Shown here: one piece after another, positions 36,651 through 47,449 of the stretch
Numbering within the stretch: the first letter of the stretch is position 1
How the letters are laid out: each line of letters opens with the position of its first letter
Assembly: GCF_918698005.1 (NCBI RefSeq)
Contig: NZ_CAKKLJ010000005.1
Span: forward strand, 248,001-312,000
From: Microbacterium sp. Bi121
GTDB taxonomy: Bacteria; Actinomycetota; Actinomycetes; Actinomycetales; Microbacteriaceae
Direction of reading: 5' to 3'
DNA length: 64,000 nt
Program-made: the position numbers and the translations under genes
Notes under the pieces: model-generated
Databases searched by the model: none
What the model was told of the DNA's origin: nothing
The model's input: the letters and a program-made list of their open reading frames with translations, nothing else

Positions 36651-36933
36651 TCACAGCTGTGGGACACCTCCGAAACGGCTGTCTTCGACAACGACGCAGC
36701 GATCCGGAGACACACCGAGACGTGCGGCCGCGTGGAGGAAAAGGTCCGGTGCCGGTTTGCCGGCCGCTACTTCTGTGGCGCTGAAGATTCGACCTTCGAA
36801 CCGAGAATACAGAGCCGTGATCCCGAGAGTACGCCGAAGCTTCGCGTGTGATCCGCTCGAAGCCCCACACGTCGTCCAGGGGATCCGATCGAGCGCGTCC
36901 TCGATGCCCGGCACGGGGACGAGCGAGCATTTC
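36651..36933 (-). pseudogene. Remnant of a HAD-superfamily hydrolase gene
   Basis: In one minus-strand frame, right after the dapF stop, the translation reads LVPVPGIEDALDRI, then WTTCGASSGSHAKLRRTLGI, GRIFSATEVAAGKPAPDLFL and CVVVEDSRFGG before a stop at 36651. These are the middle motifs (II, and the lysine motif GKPAPD, and VVEDS) of beta-phosphoglucomutase-like HAD phosphatases. The N-terminal DxDGT nucleophile part and the C-terminal end are missing, and no good start codon is present. The fragment covers about 95 of roughly 220 residues. It is best read as a decaying gene, not a functional protein. Confidence 0.75.
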
Positions 36934-37806
36934 TCAGACGAGATCGACGTTACCGCTGTAGACCAGTTGGGCCGGCCCCGACAGAGCGACGTGCTCGCCG
37001 TCTTCTGCTGGGAACATCCGCACACCCAGAGTGCCGCCCGGGACATCGACGCGCCAGTTGTCGGGCGCGCGGTCTCCGGCCCAGTACCGGACGGCGAGGG
37101 CCGTCGCTGCGACACCGGTACCGCAGCTGAGGGTCTCGCCGACACCGCGTTCGAAGACGCGCATCGTCACGTGCCCGATGCCGTCGCGGACGAGCGGCTC
37201 CCCCGGCACGACGAACTCGACGTTCGCACCACCGGGCAGGGCCGGCTCGAGCTCGGGGATGTACTCGAGTTCGAGCCCGGCGAGCTCTTCGTCTGAAGCC
37301 AGTGCGACCACGACGTGGGGATTGCCGACGTTGATGCCGAGACCGGGGCGGGGCACGTCGAGACCACGGGCGTTGGCGAGCGAATCGTCGCCGGACAGCC
37401 GCCACCGACCGAGGTCCACCTGATACCCGTTCGCGCTCGCTGTGACGTCGCGCACGCCCGCACGGGTGCCGATCGGCAGCGTCGTGCCGGGCTCGATCGT
37501 CGGGAGCCCCGCTCTGACGAGATAATGCGCGAAGACGCGGACTCCGTTGCCGCACATCTCGGCGATCGAGCCATCGGCGTTGCGGTAATCCATGAACCAC
37601 TCCGCGGCGGGTTCTTCTTCCAGCGCTGCCGCACCCTCGGCGATCGCCGTCGAACGCACGACGCGCAGCACGCCGTCTGCGCCGATGCCGAAGTGCCGGT
37701 CGCACAGCGCCGCCACCTGTTCGACGGTGAGATCGAGTTCACCATCGGCATCGGGGATGATCACGAAGTCGTTGCCGGTGCCGTGCCCCTTGGTGAATGC
37801 GACCAT
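36934..37806 (-). CDS. dapF: Diaminopimelate epimerase
   Basis: Cofactor-free epimerase that makes meso-diaminopimelate for lysine and peptidoglycan. The 290-residue protein has the two catalytic cysteines in [12 protein letters not shown] and [13 protein letters not shown], and the start [21 protein letters not shown] hexamer lies 6 nt before the ATG. It is part of the conserved miaA-dapF-hflX neighbourhood. Confidence 0.96.
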   Translation of the reverse strand: MVAFTKGHGTGNDFVIIPDADGELDLTVEQVAALCDRHFGIGADGVLRVVRSTAIAEGAAALEEEPAAEWFMDYRNADGSIAEMCGNGVRVFAHYLVRAGLPTIEPGTTLPIGTRAGVRDVTASANGYQVDLGRWRLSGDDSLANARGLDVPRPGLGINVGNPHVVVALASDEELAGLELEYIPELEPALPGGANVEFVVPGEPLVRDGIGHVTMRVFERGVGETLSCGTGVAATALAVRYWAGDRAPDNWRVDVPGGTLGVRMFPAEDGEHVALSGPAQLVYSGNVDLV

Positions 37807-37841
37807 GCTTCCAGTCTAGGGATGCCCGCTGCCGGCGCCGT

Positions 37842-38363
37842 TCACTTCAGCACCCGGTAGCGACCGCACATGAATGCACGGTTGCGCGCGATGTCGATGA
37901 CTTCGAGATCGAGGGCTCGAGGCAGGACCGGCGCTCCGCTGCCCAGGGTCACCGGGGCGTACTGCACCCAGACCTCGTCCAGGAGTCCGGCGTCGGCGAA
38001 TTGACCGGCGAGATCGCCCCCGCCCACGATCCACAGGTCGTCGCCGTCGGCCGCAGTGACCATGGCGGCGTGGACGTCGCGCACGTCGGCCTGCGTCAGA
38101 TGTACGGAACCGTCATCGGGGACCGCCAGCTCACGATGCGTGAAAACCCACGTGGGGAGCGTGTACGGCCAGGCGCCTTCGTGATCGAGCACCCATTGGT
38201 ACGTGGTGGCCCCCAATGCCATCGCACCGAGCATCGCGCGGAAGCCGTCGTACGCCATCGGCCCGTTGTCGTCGATGTCCTGCTTGAGCAGCCAGTCGAG
38301 CGAGTTCTCGCTGGTGGCGATGAATCCGTCCAGGCTGCTGGCCGTGTAGTAGTGGGTCGTCAT
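37842..38363 (-). CDS. Dihydrofolate reductase-like (RibD C-terminal domain) protein
   Basis: A 173-residue protein of the RibD-C/DHFR fold. It starts [17 protein letters not shown], has the nucleotide-binding [18 protein letters not shown] and [16 protein letters not shown]. True folA is elsewhere in the window (51555), so this is not the housekeeping DHFR. It is probably an NADPH-dependent reductase of unknown substrate. Its ATG overlaps the miaA stop (ATGA), so it is coupled to miaA translation. Confidence 0.85.
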   Translation of the reverse strand: MTTHYYTASSLDGFIATSENSLDWLLKQDIDDNGPMAYDGFRAMLGAMALGATTYQWVLDHEGAWPYTLPTWVFTHRELAVPDDGSVHLTQADVRDVHAAMVTAADGDDLWIVGGGDLAGQFADAGLLDEVWVQYAPVTLGSGAPVLPRALDLEVIDIARNRAFMCGRYRVLK

Positions 38364-39286
38364 CCCGTCAGAATGTCACGGGGGTCGGACATCGGAGAGA
38401 TCCACTCGATCTCGGGGTAGCGCTTGAACCACGACACCTGACGCCGGGCATATCGGCGCGTGAGCGCCTGCGTCTCAGCGATCGCTTCTGCCTCGCTCTT
38501 CTCACCCGCGAGCTGCGCCAGCGCCTGCGCGTAGCCGATCGCCCGCGGCGCCGTCGTGCCCTTCTCGATGCCGGCGGCGCGCAGTCGCTCAGCCTCGTCG
38601 ATCATCCCGCTTTCCCACATCTGTCCCACACGGCGGTCGAGCCGCTCGACCAGTTCAGCACGCTCCACATGCAGACCCAGGATGCGGGTGTTCGGATGCC
38701 ACAGCTGCGGTTCGTCTGGAAGAGCCGCCCCATGCGTCTGGGAGCCCTGCTCGAGAACCTCGAGCGCGCGGACGATGCGGCGACCGTTCTTCGGGTCGAC
38801 GCGGGCCGCTGTCGCGGCATCCGCCTCGCGCAGCCGCGCGAACAGCACCGCAGCACCCTGCTCATCGAGCTCGCGCTCCAGACGCTCACGGACGGCCTGA
38901 TCACGCGGTGGGAACCGGAAATCGAAGATCACGCTGGACACGTAGAGGCCGGACCCGCCGACGAGGATCGCATCGCCGCCTCTGGCATGGATATCTGTGA
39001 TGGCGGCGCGCGCAAGGGGCTGGTACCAGGCGACGGCGGCGTCCTCCGTGACGTCACGGACGTCCAGCATGTGATGCGGGATGCCGCGACGGTCGGGGAC
39101 GGACAGCTTCGCCGTGCCGATGTCCATGCCGCGGTACAGCTGCATCGCATCAGCATTCACGATCTCCGCCGGATTGCCTTCGTCGCGCAGCCTTTCAGCG
39201 AGCGACAGTGCAAGGTCGCTCTTGCCGGTGCCGGTCGCGCCGACGATGGCCCAGACGCGGCTGTCAGCCCCGCTGGAGCTAGACAC
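38360..39286 (-). CDS. miaA: tRNA dimethylallyltransferase
   Basis: Adds a dimethylallyl group to A37 of tRNAs reading UNN codons. The 308-residue product starts at GTG 39286, which overlaps the miaB stop by 8 bp. The P-loop GATGTGKS is at 16-23, followed by [19 protein letters not shown] and LVGGSGLYV. The tail [14 protein letters not shown] is a conserved tRNA-binding motif. A longer reading to 39583 lies inside miaB and is rejected. It acts just before MiaB in the same modification pathway. Confidence 0.94.
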   Translation of the reverse strand: MSSSSGADSRVWAIVGATGTGKSDLALSLAERLRDEGNPAEIVNADAMQLYRGMDIGTAKLSVPDRRGIPHHMLDVRDVTEDAAVAWYQPLARAAITDIHARGGDAILVGGSGLYVSSVIFDFRFPPRDQAVRERLERELDEQGAAVLFARLREADAATAARVDPKNGRRIVRALEVLEQGSQTHGAALPDEPQLWHPNTRILGLHVERAELVERLDRRVGQMWESGMIDEAERLRAAGIEKGTTAPRAIGYAQALAQLAGEKSEAEAIAETQALTRRYARRQVSWFKRYPEIEWISPMSDPRDILTG

Positions 39287-40829
39287 CGACGCGGAGCGCG
39301 GGAAGACCCAGGGATACCGAGCGCGGCGCTCCAGACTCGCCCGCCGGCGCAGGAACACCGCAGGATTCGGTCTGCGCGCGATCCCACGCGTCGCCACCAC
39401 GGGTGCGACGGATGCGCAGCGGAGCGCCGGATGGGTCATCGGCGAGCAGATGGAACGGTGCACCGTGGGTGATCGTGACCGTGACGACGTCGCCGGGGCG
39501 CGGCAGGTCCGAACCCGGTGTGACCTCGAAGTGCACCAGCCGGTTGTCCTCAGCGCGACCCGTGAGGCGGTGCGTCTCGGCATCCTTCTTGCCCTCGCCG
39601 ACGGAGACCAGCACCTCGACCTCGCGGCCGACCTGCTTCTCGTTCTCCTCGAGGGAGATGCGCTCCTGCAGGGCGATCAGACGGTTGTAGCGCTCCTGGA
39701 CGACCTCCTTGGGAACCTGGTCCTCCATGGTCGCTGCGGGTGTTCCCTCGCGGATCGAGTACTGGAAGGTGAAGGCGTTCGCGAACCGCGCCTGCTCCAC
39801 GACGCGCAGGGTGTCTTCGAAGTCCTCATCCGTCTCACCGGGGAAACCGACGATGATGTCCGTGGAGATCGCCGCGTCCGGCATGCGCTCACGCACGCGG
39901 TCGAGGATCCCGAGGAACTTCTCGCTGCGATACGAGCGTCGCATCGCTTTGAGAATGCGGTCGCTGCCGGACTGCAGCGGCATGTGCAACTGGGGCATCA
40001 CGGACGGCGTCTCGGCCATGGCCTCGATGACGTCGTCGGTGAACGCCGCGGGGTGAGGGCTCGTGAACCGGATGCGCTCGAGCCCATCGATCTGTCCAGC
40101 GGCTCGCAGCAGTTTGCTGAAGGCCTGACGATCGCCGAACTCGACGCCATAGGAGTTGACGTTCTGCCCGAGCAGGGTGACCTCGATGGCTCCGTCATCG
40201 ACGAGGAGGCGGATCTCGTTCAGGATGTCGCCCGGCCGGCGGTCCTTCTCTTTGCCTCGCAGGCTCGGAACGATGCAGAACGTGCAGGTGTTGTTGCAGC
40301 CGACGGAGATCGAGACCCAGCCGCTGTGGGCGGAGTCGCGCTTGGTCGGAAGCGTCGAGGGGAAGACCTCGAGAGACTCGAGGATCTCGAGCTCGGCGTC
40401 GCCGTTGTGCTTGGCCCGCTCGAGGAGAGCCGGCAGCGAGCCCATGTTGTGCGTTCCGAAGACCACGTCGACCCAGGGCGCCTTGTCGAGCACGGCGTCC
40501 TTGTCCATCTGGGCCAGGCACCCGCCGACCGCGATCTGCATGCCGTCCTTGCGACGCTTGACCGACGCGAGGTGGCCGAGCGTCCCATAGAGCTTGCCGG
40601 CTGCATTGTCACGTACAGCGCAGGTGTTGATGATGACGACGTCGGCCTCTGTGCCGGCATCCGCGCGCAGATACCCGGCGCTCTCGAGAGACCCGGAAAG
40701 ACGCTCCGAGTCGTGCACGTTCATCTGGCATCCGAAGGTGCGCACCTCGTACGTTCGCCGGCGGCCGTCGGCGTCGACGGCTGCAGAGGATGCCGAGATG
40801 ATCGTCGGTTCGCTGCGGGGAATAGTCAT
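39279..40829 (-). CDS. miaB: tRNA-2-methylthio-N6-dimethylallyladenosine synthase
   Basis: Radical-SAM methylthiotransferase of 516 residues. The N-terminal cluster cysteines are in FGCQMN, INTCAVR and VGGCLAQ. The radical-SAM motif is [16 protein letters not shown], and a TRAM domain follows near residues 380-450. It completes the ms2i6A modification started by MiaA, and its stop overlaps the miaA start. The C-terminal 60 or so residues, rich in Arg/Gly/Pro/Ala, extend beyond the usual family end. Confidence 0.95.
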   Translation of the reverse strand: MTIPRSEPTIISASSAAVDADGRRRTYEVRTFGCQMNVHDSERLSGSLESAGYLRADAGTEADVVIINTCAVRDNAAGKLYGTLGHLASVKRRKDGMQIAVGGCLAQMDKDAVLDKAPWVDVVFGTHNMGSLPALLERAKHNGDAELEILESLEVFPSTLPTKRDSAHSGWVSISVGCNNTCTFCIVPSLRGKEKDRRPGDILNEIRLLVDDGAIEVTLLGQNVNSYGVEFGDRQAFSKLLRAAGQIDGLERIRFTSPHPAAFTDDVIEAMAETPSVMPQLHMPLQSGSDRILKAMRRSYRSEKFLGILDRVRERMPDAAISTDIIVGFPGETDEDFEDTLRVVEQARFANAFTFQYSIREGTPAATMEDQVPKEVVQERYNRLIALQERISLEENEKQVGREVEVLVSVGEGKKDAETHRLTGRAEDNRLVHFEVTPGSDLPRPGDVVTVTITHGAPFHLLADDPSGAPLRIRRTRGGDAWDRAQTESCGVPAPAGESGAPRSVSLGLPALRVGV

Positions 40830-40861
40830 GGTGCTCTCATTCTACGAGCGGATGCTGACGA

Positions 40862-41559
40862 TCAATCCGAGTCGACGAATCGCACTCCGGAGGGGCGAGC
40901 GCCCAGTGATGCTTCGGTCAACGCCGTGCGCGCGGCTGACATCGCCACCGAGCCTCCGTAGCCGCGACGGGCGAGCTGCCCCATGAGTCGACGCAGTGCC
41001 GTGTCGAAGTCGAGGCGGGAGAGGGACCGCGCTTTCGTCCGCGCGAACTCGAGGGCCCGGTCGGCGTCATCATCCGGGAGGTCGCCGAGCGCAGTATCGA
41101 TGACATCGCGTGCGATACCGCGCTGCGCCAGGGCTCGGGATAGCGCCACTCGCCCCTGTCCCTTGCGCTCGACACCGGAGATCACCAGATGCTCCGCCAG
41201 GAGCGCATCGTCGAGGTACCCGCGTTCGCAGAACCGGTCGATGATGTCGTCGACGGCCGCGGCGCTGAGGTCGTGGCCCCGGAGCACGCCTCTGGCCTCG
41301 GAGATCGACAGCGAGCGCGCGCGAAGCTTGCGAACCAGTGCCTCTTCTGCCTTCTGCGCTGTCTGGTCGGGAACGCGCTCCCCCGACCAGACAGCCGGTG
41401 CATGCTGCTCATGAATGACAGAGCGCTTCGCCGGGGTCTGGGTCGGCTCCTCGATCGCATCGGTGGCAGGCAATGCGGAAGCCCGAACGACACGGTCGCC
41501 GAAGAGGGGAATGACGGGGGCGAGGCGGTCCACGCCCCCGTCATCGTGATCCTGAGTCA

Positions 41560-41560
<1 letters not shown>
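40862..41560 (-). CDS. recX: RecA regulatory protein RecX
   Basis: A 232-residue modulator of RecA filaments. The RecX three-helix repeats begin at EEALVRKLRARSLSISEARGVLRG, and CERGYLDDALLAEHLV and KGQGRVALSRALAQRGI follow. The first 65 or so residues form a poorly conserved leader. Its ATG shares one base with the recA stop (TGATG), so it is translationally coupled. Confidence 0.93.
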
Positions 41561-42615
<1,055 letters not shown>

Positions 42616-42812
42616 GACGTGCTCCTCATGTGTTCGCGTGGTGCCGCCTGTAGGCTGTCGCGGCCGCCCCGGCTGGGGCGCACTCTCCGACAAGGCGTAT
42701 GGCTTTTCGGCCTGTGATCACCGTAAGAGGCACCTCCGACATCGCGTCGGAAACTCCACGAACAGTGGATGACAGCACGTCCAAACCACTTGTGCAGAAC
42801 GATACGCGCACT

Positions 42813-42828
42813 TCGAACACATCTTCGA
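42813..42828. promoter_or_regulatory. Probable LexA (SOS) box of recA
   Basis: TCGAAC-ACAT-CTTCGA on plus, TCGAAGATGTGTTCGA on minus. This matches the actinobacterial SOS consensus TCGAAC-N4-GTTCGA at 11 of 12 arm positions. It is about 200 bp upstream of the recA ATG and 29 bp downstream of the DUF3046 stop. Confidence 0.7.
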
Positions 42829-42856
42829 CGACACGCCGATCCGGCCGCGCGTCGGC

Positions 42857-43081
42857 TCAGCGGCGGCGCGGCTCCAGCCGTCCGACACCGTAGCGGCGCT
42901 CGGCGGGGACGTCGGTCTCCGCACAGAGCGCCAACCAGATGTCGCGCGGGGGAACACCGGCATCGAGGGCCTCAGCGGCGGTCCGGTTCCCCACCGCGCC
43001 GAGCACCAGGTCGTTCATGATCGCGACGGCACGCGCACCGAACTCATCTTCGACCGCACGAAGAAACTCGCTTCGTCGCAT
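42857..43081 (-). CDS. DUF3046 family protein
   Basis: A 74-residue basic/acidic small protein that starts MRRSEFLRAVEDEFGARA and includes AVGNRTAAEALDAGVPPRDIW, the signature of the actinobacterial DUF3046 family. The gene almost always lies between clgR and recA in this phylum, as here. Its function is unknown; the position hints at a link to DNA repair. Confidence 0.9.
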   Translation of the reverse strand: MRRSEFLRAVEDEFGARAVAIMNDLVLGAVGNRTAAEALDAGVPPRDIWLALCAETDVPAERRYGVGRLEPRRR

Positions 43082-43105
43082 CCGCTCTCAGAATCCGTCG
43101 TCGCG

Positions 43106-43414
43106 TCAGTGCAGCGACAGCTCGGGCTCAACCGACGCCACGAGGTCGTCGGGAACCACATCGGGGAAGACCTGGATGCCCTCGAGCACCGAGATGCGGT
43201 CGCCCACTTCACGCATGATCATGGAGATGGGAACGTCGAGCGCTTCTGCGACGGAGGCGAGGATCTCGCTGGATGCTTCCTTCTGGCCGCGTTCGACTTC
43301 GCTGAGGTATCCGAGCGCGACCGAGGCCTTGCTCGCGACCTGCCGAAGCGTGCGACCCTTCTGCAGGCGGAAGTCCCTCAGCACATCGCCGATTTCCTGC
43401 CGTACAAGAATCAT
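43106..43414 (-). CDS. clgR: XRE-type transcriptional regulator, ClgR-like
   Basis: A 102-residue helix-turn-helix protein. The HTH is IGDVLRDFRLQKGRTLRQVASKASVALGYLSEVERGQKE, followed by VAEALDVPISMIMREV. In related actinobacteria ClgR at this locus activates clpP, clpC and DNA-repair genes such as recX and hflX under stress. A GGAGG ribosome site lies 5 nt before the ATG. Regulation of the neighbours is known from relatives and is not shown here. Confidence 0.85.
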   Translation of the reverse strand: MILVRQEIGDVLRDFRLQKGRTLRQVASKASVALGYLSEVERGQKEASSEILASVAEALDVPISMIMREVGDRISVLEGIQVFPDVVPDDLVASVEPELSLH

Positions 43415-43558
43415 CGGAACCTCCTCTCCATTCGCGTCACCGGAGTCTCCTCCGAGCGGATCGCCAGTCTAACGCGACTCCCTGCTGAAAACGCTACCGT
43501 TTCACGCTGTGGTTTCGTTGAGAACGACACATGTGTGAGAACGCGAACCTCCGGTCGG

Positions 43559-44041
43559 CTATTCCCCGAGCGTCGCCAGTGCCATTGCGATCGCTGCGCC
43601 AACCGACTCGGCACGGATGGCTGCCCGATCGCCGGCGAAACGGAACTCCTCGGTGCGCACGCCGTCAGACGTCGCAACGGCGATGTGGACGGTACCGACC
43701 GGCTGTCCGTCCGGCGAGTCCGGTCCGGCGATACCGGTGGTCGAGATGCCCATGTCCGCCGGGCGACCATCCACCTGAACGGCTGTCCGCACGCCGATCG
43801 CCATCTGCGCGGCGACTTCGGCGCGCACAGGTCCGTACTCGTCCAGGAAGGCAGCATCCACGCCCAGCAGAGACGCCTTCACCGGCGTCGCGTAGGCGAC
43901 CACTCCGCCCAGCAGCGTAGCGGAGGCGCCCGGTACGGAGACGATCTCAGCCGTGAGCGCTCCGCCGCTGAGGGACTCGGCCACTCCGAGCGTCCAACCA
44001 CGCGCGGTCAGCGCCGCGATCAGCCGTGCGGCCTCGCTCAT
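43559..44041 (-). CDS. cinA: CinA C-terminal domain protein (nicotinamide-nucleotide amidase)
   Basis: A 160-residue single-domain CinA/PncC protein that would hydrolyse nicotinamide mononucleotide to nicotinate mononucleotide in pyridine salvage. Signatures are TLGVAESLSGGALTAEIVSVPGAS, GGVVAYATPVKASLLGV, and GISTTGIAGPDSPDGQPVGTVHIA. It overlaps the pgsA stop (ATGA). An N-terminal MoCF domain, present in longer CinA proteins, is absent. Confidence 0.92.
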   Translation of the reverse strand: MSEAARLIAALTARGWTLGVAESLSGGALTAEIVSVPGASATLLGGVVAYATPVKASLLGVDAAFLDEYGPVRAEVAAQMAIGVRTAVQVDGRPADMGISTTGIAGPDSPDGQPVGTVHIAVATSDGVRTEEFRFAGDRAAIRAESVGAAIAMALATLGE

Positions 44042-44616
44042 GCTCGGTCTGCGCGAGATCCGCGCACCTGCGAGATGACGTAATCGACGCCGCTTGCGAC
44101 GGTGAGCACGAGGGTGGCGTACATCAGCACGATGCCGATGCCGGTCCACCAGTCCATGCCGATCCACTGATGCAGCGGCAGGAGCCACCAACCGAGCGCG
44201 ACACCCTGGAATGCGGTCTTGAGCTTGCCCATCCACGCCGCAGCCACGATGTGATTGCCGGCGACGATGAAGCGGTGCACCGTGATGCCCCACTCGCGGA
44301 TGAGGATGACGATGACGACCCACCAGGGCCACTCCGCGAGGATGGCGAGTCCGACGAATCCGGCACCGGTGAGCAGCTTGTCAGCGATCGGGTCCCAGAG
44401 CTTGCCGAAGTCGCTGACGATGTCGTACCTGCGCGCAAGGTATCCGTCGACCCAGTCGGTCGAGATCGCCAGCACGAACAGGGCGCCGGCGACCCAGCGG
44501 ATGACCACGTCCTCGGCCCCGTACGTGCCGCCGAGCAGGAGAAGCACGAAGAAGACGACGGCGAGCGGGATGCGGGCGATCGTGATCGCGTTCGGCAACT
44601 GCCGTGGGATGGCCAT
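44038..44616 (-). CDS. pgsA: CDP-diacylglycerol-glycerol-3-phosphate 3-phosphatidyltransferase
   Basis: Membrane enzyme that makes phosphatidylglycerol phosphate. The 192-residue chain has the CDP-alcohol phosphotransferase motif DWVDGYLARRYDIVSDFGKL to D79 (residues 54-79), and about five helices. ATG 44616 shares one base with the ftsK stop (TGATG); a TTG one codon upstream is less likely. Confidence 0.94.
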   Translation of the reverse strand: MAIPRQLPNAITIARIPLAVVFFVLLLLGGTYGAEDVVIRWVAGALFVLAISTDWVDGYLARRYDIVSDFGKLWDPIADKLLTGAGFVGLAILAEWPWWVVIVILIREWGITVHRFIVAGNHIVAAAWMGKLKTAFQGVALGWWLLPLHQWIGMDWWTGIGIVLMYATLVLTVASGVDYVISQVRGSRADRA

Positions 44617-47363
44617 CAATCGCGACCCGTCAGACCCCAGGCGTCCTCATCGCCCTGGTCCTCGTCGACTACGGGCTTCCCGTCGAACTGCGCCTCGATC
44701 GGATCGCGCCCGTAGTCGACGGACTCGGCAGCCGGGGCCGCAGCAGCGGCAGCAGGGGCAGCGGGCGCGGCAGAAGCCGGGGCATCCTGCCCGCGGAGCT
44801 TCGCCATCACCGCAGGCAGCTGCTCGGCGGTCACGAGCACGTCGCGCGCCTTCGACCCCTCGGACGGCCCGACGATCTCGCGGGATTCGAGCAGGTCCAT
44901 CAGGCGGCCCGCCTTCGCGAAGCCGACGCGGAGCTTGCGCTGCAGCATCGACGTCGAGCCGAACTGCGACGACACGACGAGCTCGGCCGCGGCGAGCAGC
45001 ACCTCGAGGTCGTCGCCGATGTCTTCGTCGACCTCCTTCTTCTTCGCCGGATCCATCGCCTCTTGAACGTCAGCGCGGTACTCGGGTCGCGCCTGGGCCG
45101 TCACGTGCTTGACGACGGCGTCGATCTCGCTCTCCTCGACCCAGGCGCCCTGCAGCCGGAACGGCTTTGACGATCCCATCGGCGAGAACAGGGCATCGCC
45201 CTGGCCGATGAGCTTGTCGGCACCTGGCGCGTCGAGGATGACCCGGCTGTCCGTGACGCTCGTCACGGCGAATGCCAGGCGGGAGGGCACGTTGGCCTTG
45301 ATGAGACCGGTGACGACGTCGACGCTCGGACGCTGCGTCGCGAGGACCAGGTGGATACCGGACGCGCGGGCGAGCTGCGTGATGCGCACGATCGAGTCCT
45401 CGACGTCGCGCGGGGCGACCATCATGAGGTCGGCGAGCTCGTCGACCACGACGAGCAGATACGGGTACGGCTTGAGCACGCGTTCACTGCCGACCGGCAC
45501 CTCGACCTCACCGGCGCGGACGGCCTTGTTGAAGTCATCGATGTGACGGAATCCGAACGACGCGAGGTCGTCGTACCGCATGTCCATCTCCTTCACCACC
45601 CACTGCAGAGCCTCTGCGGCCTTCTTCGGATTGGTGATGATGGGCGTGATCAGGTGGGGCACACCCGCGTAGCTGGTGAGCTCCACGCGCTTGGGGTCGA
45701 TCAGGACCATGCGCACGTCAGCCGGGCGCGCGCGCATCAGCAGGCTCGTGATCATCGAGTTCACGAAGCTCGACTTACCCGATCCCGTGGACCCTGCCAC
45801 CAGCAGGTGCGGCATCTTGGCGAGGTTCGCGACGACGAAGTTGCCGCCGACGTCCTTGCCGACGCCGACTGTGAGCGGATGAGCGCTCTTCTGCGCGGCT
45901 GCGGAGCGGATCACGTCGCCGAGGGCGACGGTCTCGCGGTCGGTGTTCGGGATCTCGATGCCGATCGCGCTCTTGCCGGGGATCGGCGAGAGGATGCGCA
46001 CGTCGTTGGATGCCACGGCATAGGCGATGTTGTTGCTGAGCTGAGTGATCTTCTCGACCTTGACGCCGTGGCCGACCTCGACCTCGTACTGCGTCACCGT
46101 CGGGCCGCGCGAGAAGCCCGTCACCTTGGCGTCGACCTTGAACTGGGTCAGCACGCTCGTGATCTGCTCGACGATCCTGTCGTTCGCCTCGGAGCGTGCG
46201 ACGGACGGGGGGCCCTCGCTCAGCACGCCGGGCGACGGGAGGACGTACGGAGTGCTGGGCGCCTGCAGACCCCGGTCGCCGGGGCCCTCTGTGCCGAAAC
46301 CGGAGAGGCCTGGGAGCTCCGGCTGTTCGCCGGTGTCACCGGAGTCGTCGAGCAGCGCGGTGCTGCCGTGCTTGCCGAGGCCAGCCATGACGCCCTCGAC
46401 GTCGGTGAGCACTTCGGTAGCGGCATCCGAAGCGTCGGCCAGGATCACGGCCTGGTCGTAGGCGTTGTTGTCGTACGGCTCGTCCGTCGGCGTGAGCAGC
46501 TCGGTCAGATCCTGCGAGCCGATCCCCTCGTCCGGGTCCTCTTCGCGACCGCTCTTGTTACGACGCCACCACGGCAGGGAGTCGTCCTCGGCGATCTCGA
46601 CGAGGTCACCCGAATCGCCATCGGCGCTGCCGCTCTCCGCTCTCTCCGGGCGCTCGGCGCCGAACATCCAGGCGTACAGATCGCCGAGACGCGCGCCGAT
46701 CTTGTTCGGCGGAGTCTTGGTGATGATCAGGATGCTGAGCAGCGCCAGCAGCCCCAGAACGATATAGGCGACGATGTCGGTCAGATACGACAGCGGCTCG
46801 CCCAGCATCCAGCCGAACAGTCCTCCTGCGGCGCTGAGCGCCGGCATGCCCTGCTTGGGCTCCGGCTGTCCGCCGGCCACGTGGCAGATGCCGGCGATCG
46901 AGATGACGAACAGGCCGAAGCCGATGCCGATGCGACCGTTGTCGTGGACGGAAGACGGATGCCGGAACAGCCACCCTGCGAGGATCAGCAGCATCACCGG
47001 CATGAGGAACGCGGTGCGGCCGATCAGCCCGCCGACGGTGTACGCGCTGATGTTCTGCGCGATCTCGTTGCCGATGAAGAACCACTCGTCGACCGCGCCG
47101 AGGCAGGCCAGGATCACCAGCAGGAACGGGAACCCGTCACGACGCTGGTCCTTCTCGAGAGCCTCGGGGCCGAACGCCCGGAACAGCCCGCCGACGCCGT
47201 GCGCGAGTCCGATCCATGCGCGCACGATGAGCGCGGGCTTGTCGTCCTCGTCGATGTACTTCTTCGGAGCAGCCGGGATCTTCTTCGTCGGAGCCGTCTG
47301 CCCCTTGGCGCGCGCCTGAGTCTTCTCCGACGCGCGCGAGGTCTTCGTGGTGCTCCTGGCCAT
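44616..47363 (-). CDS. ftsK: DNA translocase FtsK
   Basis: A 915-residue septal DNA pump. Four N-terminal helices (about residues 55-235) anchor it, then an acidic, low-complexity linker of about 170 residues. The RecA-like motor follows, with Walker [11 protein letters not shown] and [11 protein letters not shown] as Walker B, and a gamma winged helix ([21 protein letters not shown]) that reads chromosomal KOPS sites. ATG 47363 has TAGTCT 6 nt upstream, which supports it over GTG 47369. An Ala/Pro-rich tail ends the protein. Confidence 0.95.
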   Translation of the reverse strand: MARSTTKTSRASEKTQARAKGQTAPTKKIPAAPKKYIDEDDKPALIVRAWIGLAHGVGGLFRAFGPEALEKDQRRDGFPFLLVILACLGAVDEWFFIGNEIAQNISAYTVGGLIGRTAFLMPVMLLILAGWLFRHPSSVHDNGRIGIGFGLFVISIAGICHVAGGQPEPKQGMPALSAAGGLFGWMLGEPLSYLTDIVAYIVLGLLALLSILIITKTPPNKIGARLGDLYAWMFGAERPERAESGSADGDSGDLVEIAEDDSLPWWRRNKSGREEDPDEGIGSQDLTELLTPTDEPYDNNAYDQAVILADASDAATEVLTDVEGVMAGLGKHGSTALLDDSGDTGEQPELPGLSGFGTEGPGDRGLQAPSTPYVLPSPGVLSEGPPSVARSEANDRIVEQITSVLTQFKVDAKVTGFSRGPTVTQYEVEVGHGVKVEKITQLSNNIAYAVASNDVRILSPIPGKSAIGIEIPNTDRETVALGDVIRSAAAQKSAHPLTVGVGKDVGGNFVVANLAKMPHLLVAGSTGSGKSSFVNSMITSLLMRARPADVRMVLIDPKRVELTSYAGVPHLITPIITNPKKAAEALQWVVKEMDMRYDDLASFGFRHIDDFNKAVRAGEVEVPVGSERVLKPYPYLLVVVDELADLMMVAPRDVEDSIVRITQLARASGIHLVLATQRPSVDVVTGLIKANVPSRLAFAVTSVTDSRVILDAPGADKLIGQGDALFSPMGSSKPFRLQGAWVEESEIDAVVKHVTAQARPEYRADVQEAMDPAKKKEVDEDIGDDLEVLLAAAELVVSSQFGSTSMLQRKLRVGFAKAGRLMDLLESREIVGPSEGSKARDVLVTAEQLPAVMAKLRGQDAPASAAPAAPAAAAAAPAAESVDYGRDPIEAQFDGKPVVDEDQGDEDAWGLTGRD

Positions 47364-47449
47364 ACCCACAGACTACGTTCGGGTGCCGACACAGCCGCGT
47401 AATGACGCGGCTTTCCAGACGATCCGGCAGCCCGAACGAACCGTGACGA

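Noticed and set aside
36934..37145. N-terminal part of an open frame running into the HAD remnant
   Set aside because: Bases 36934-37145 are dapF in another frame. Only the part after the dapF stop shows HAD motifs.
39081..40961. 626-codon open frame on plus opposite miaB
   Set aside because: Antisense of MiaB with its cluster cysteines. No family features on this strand.
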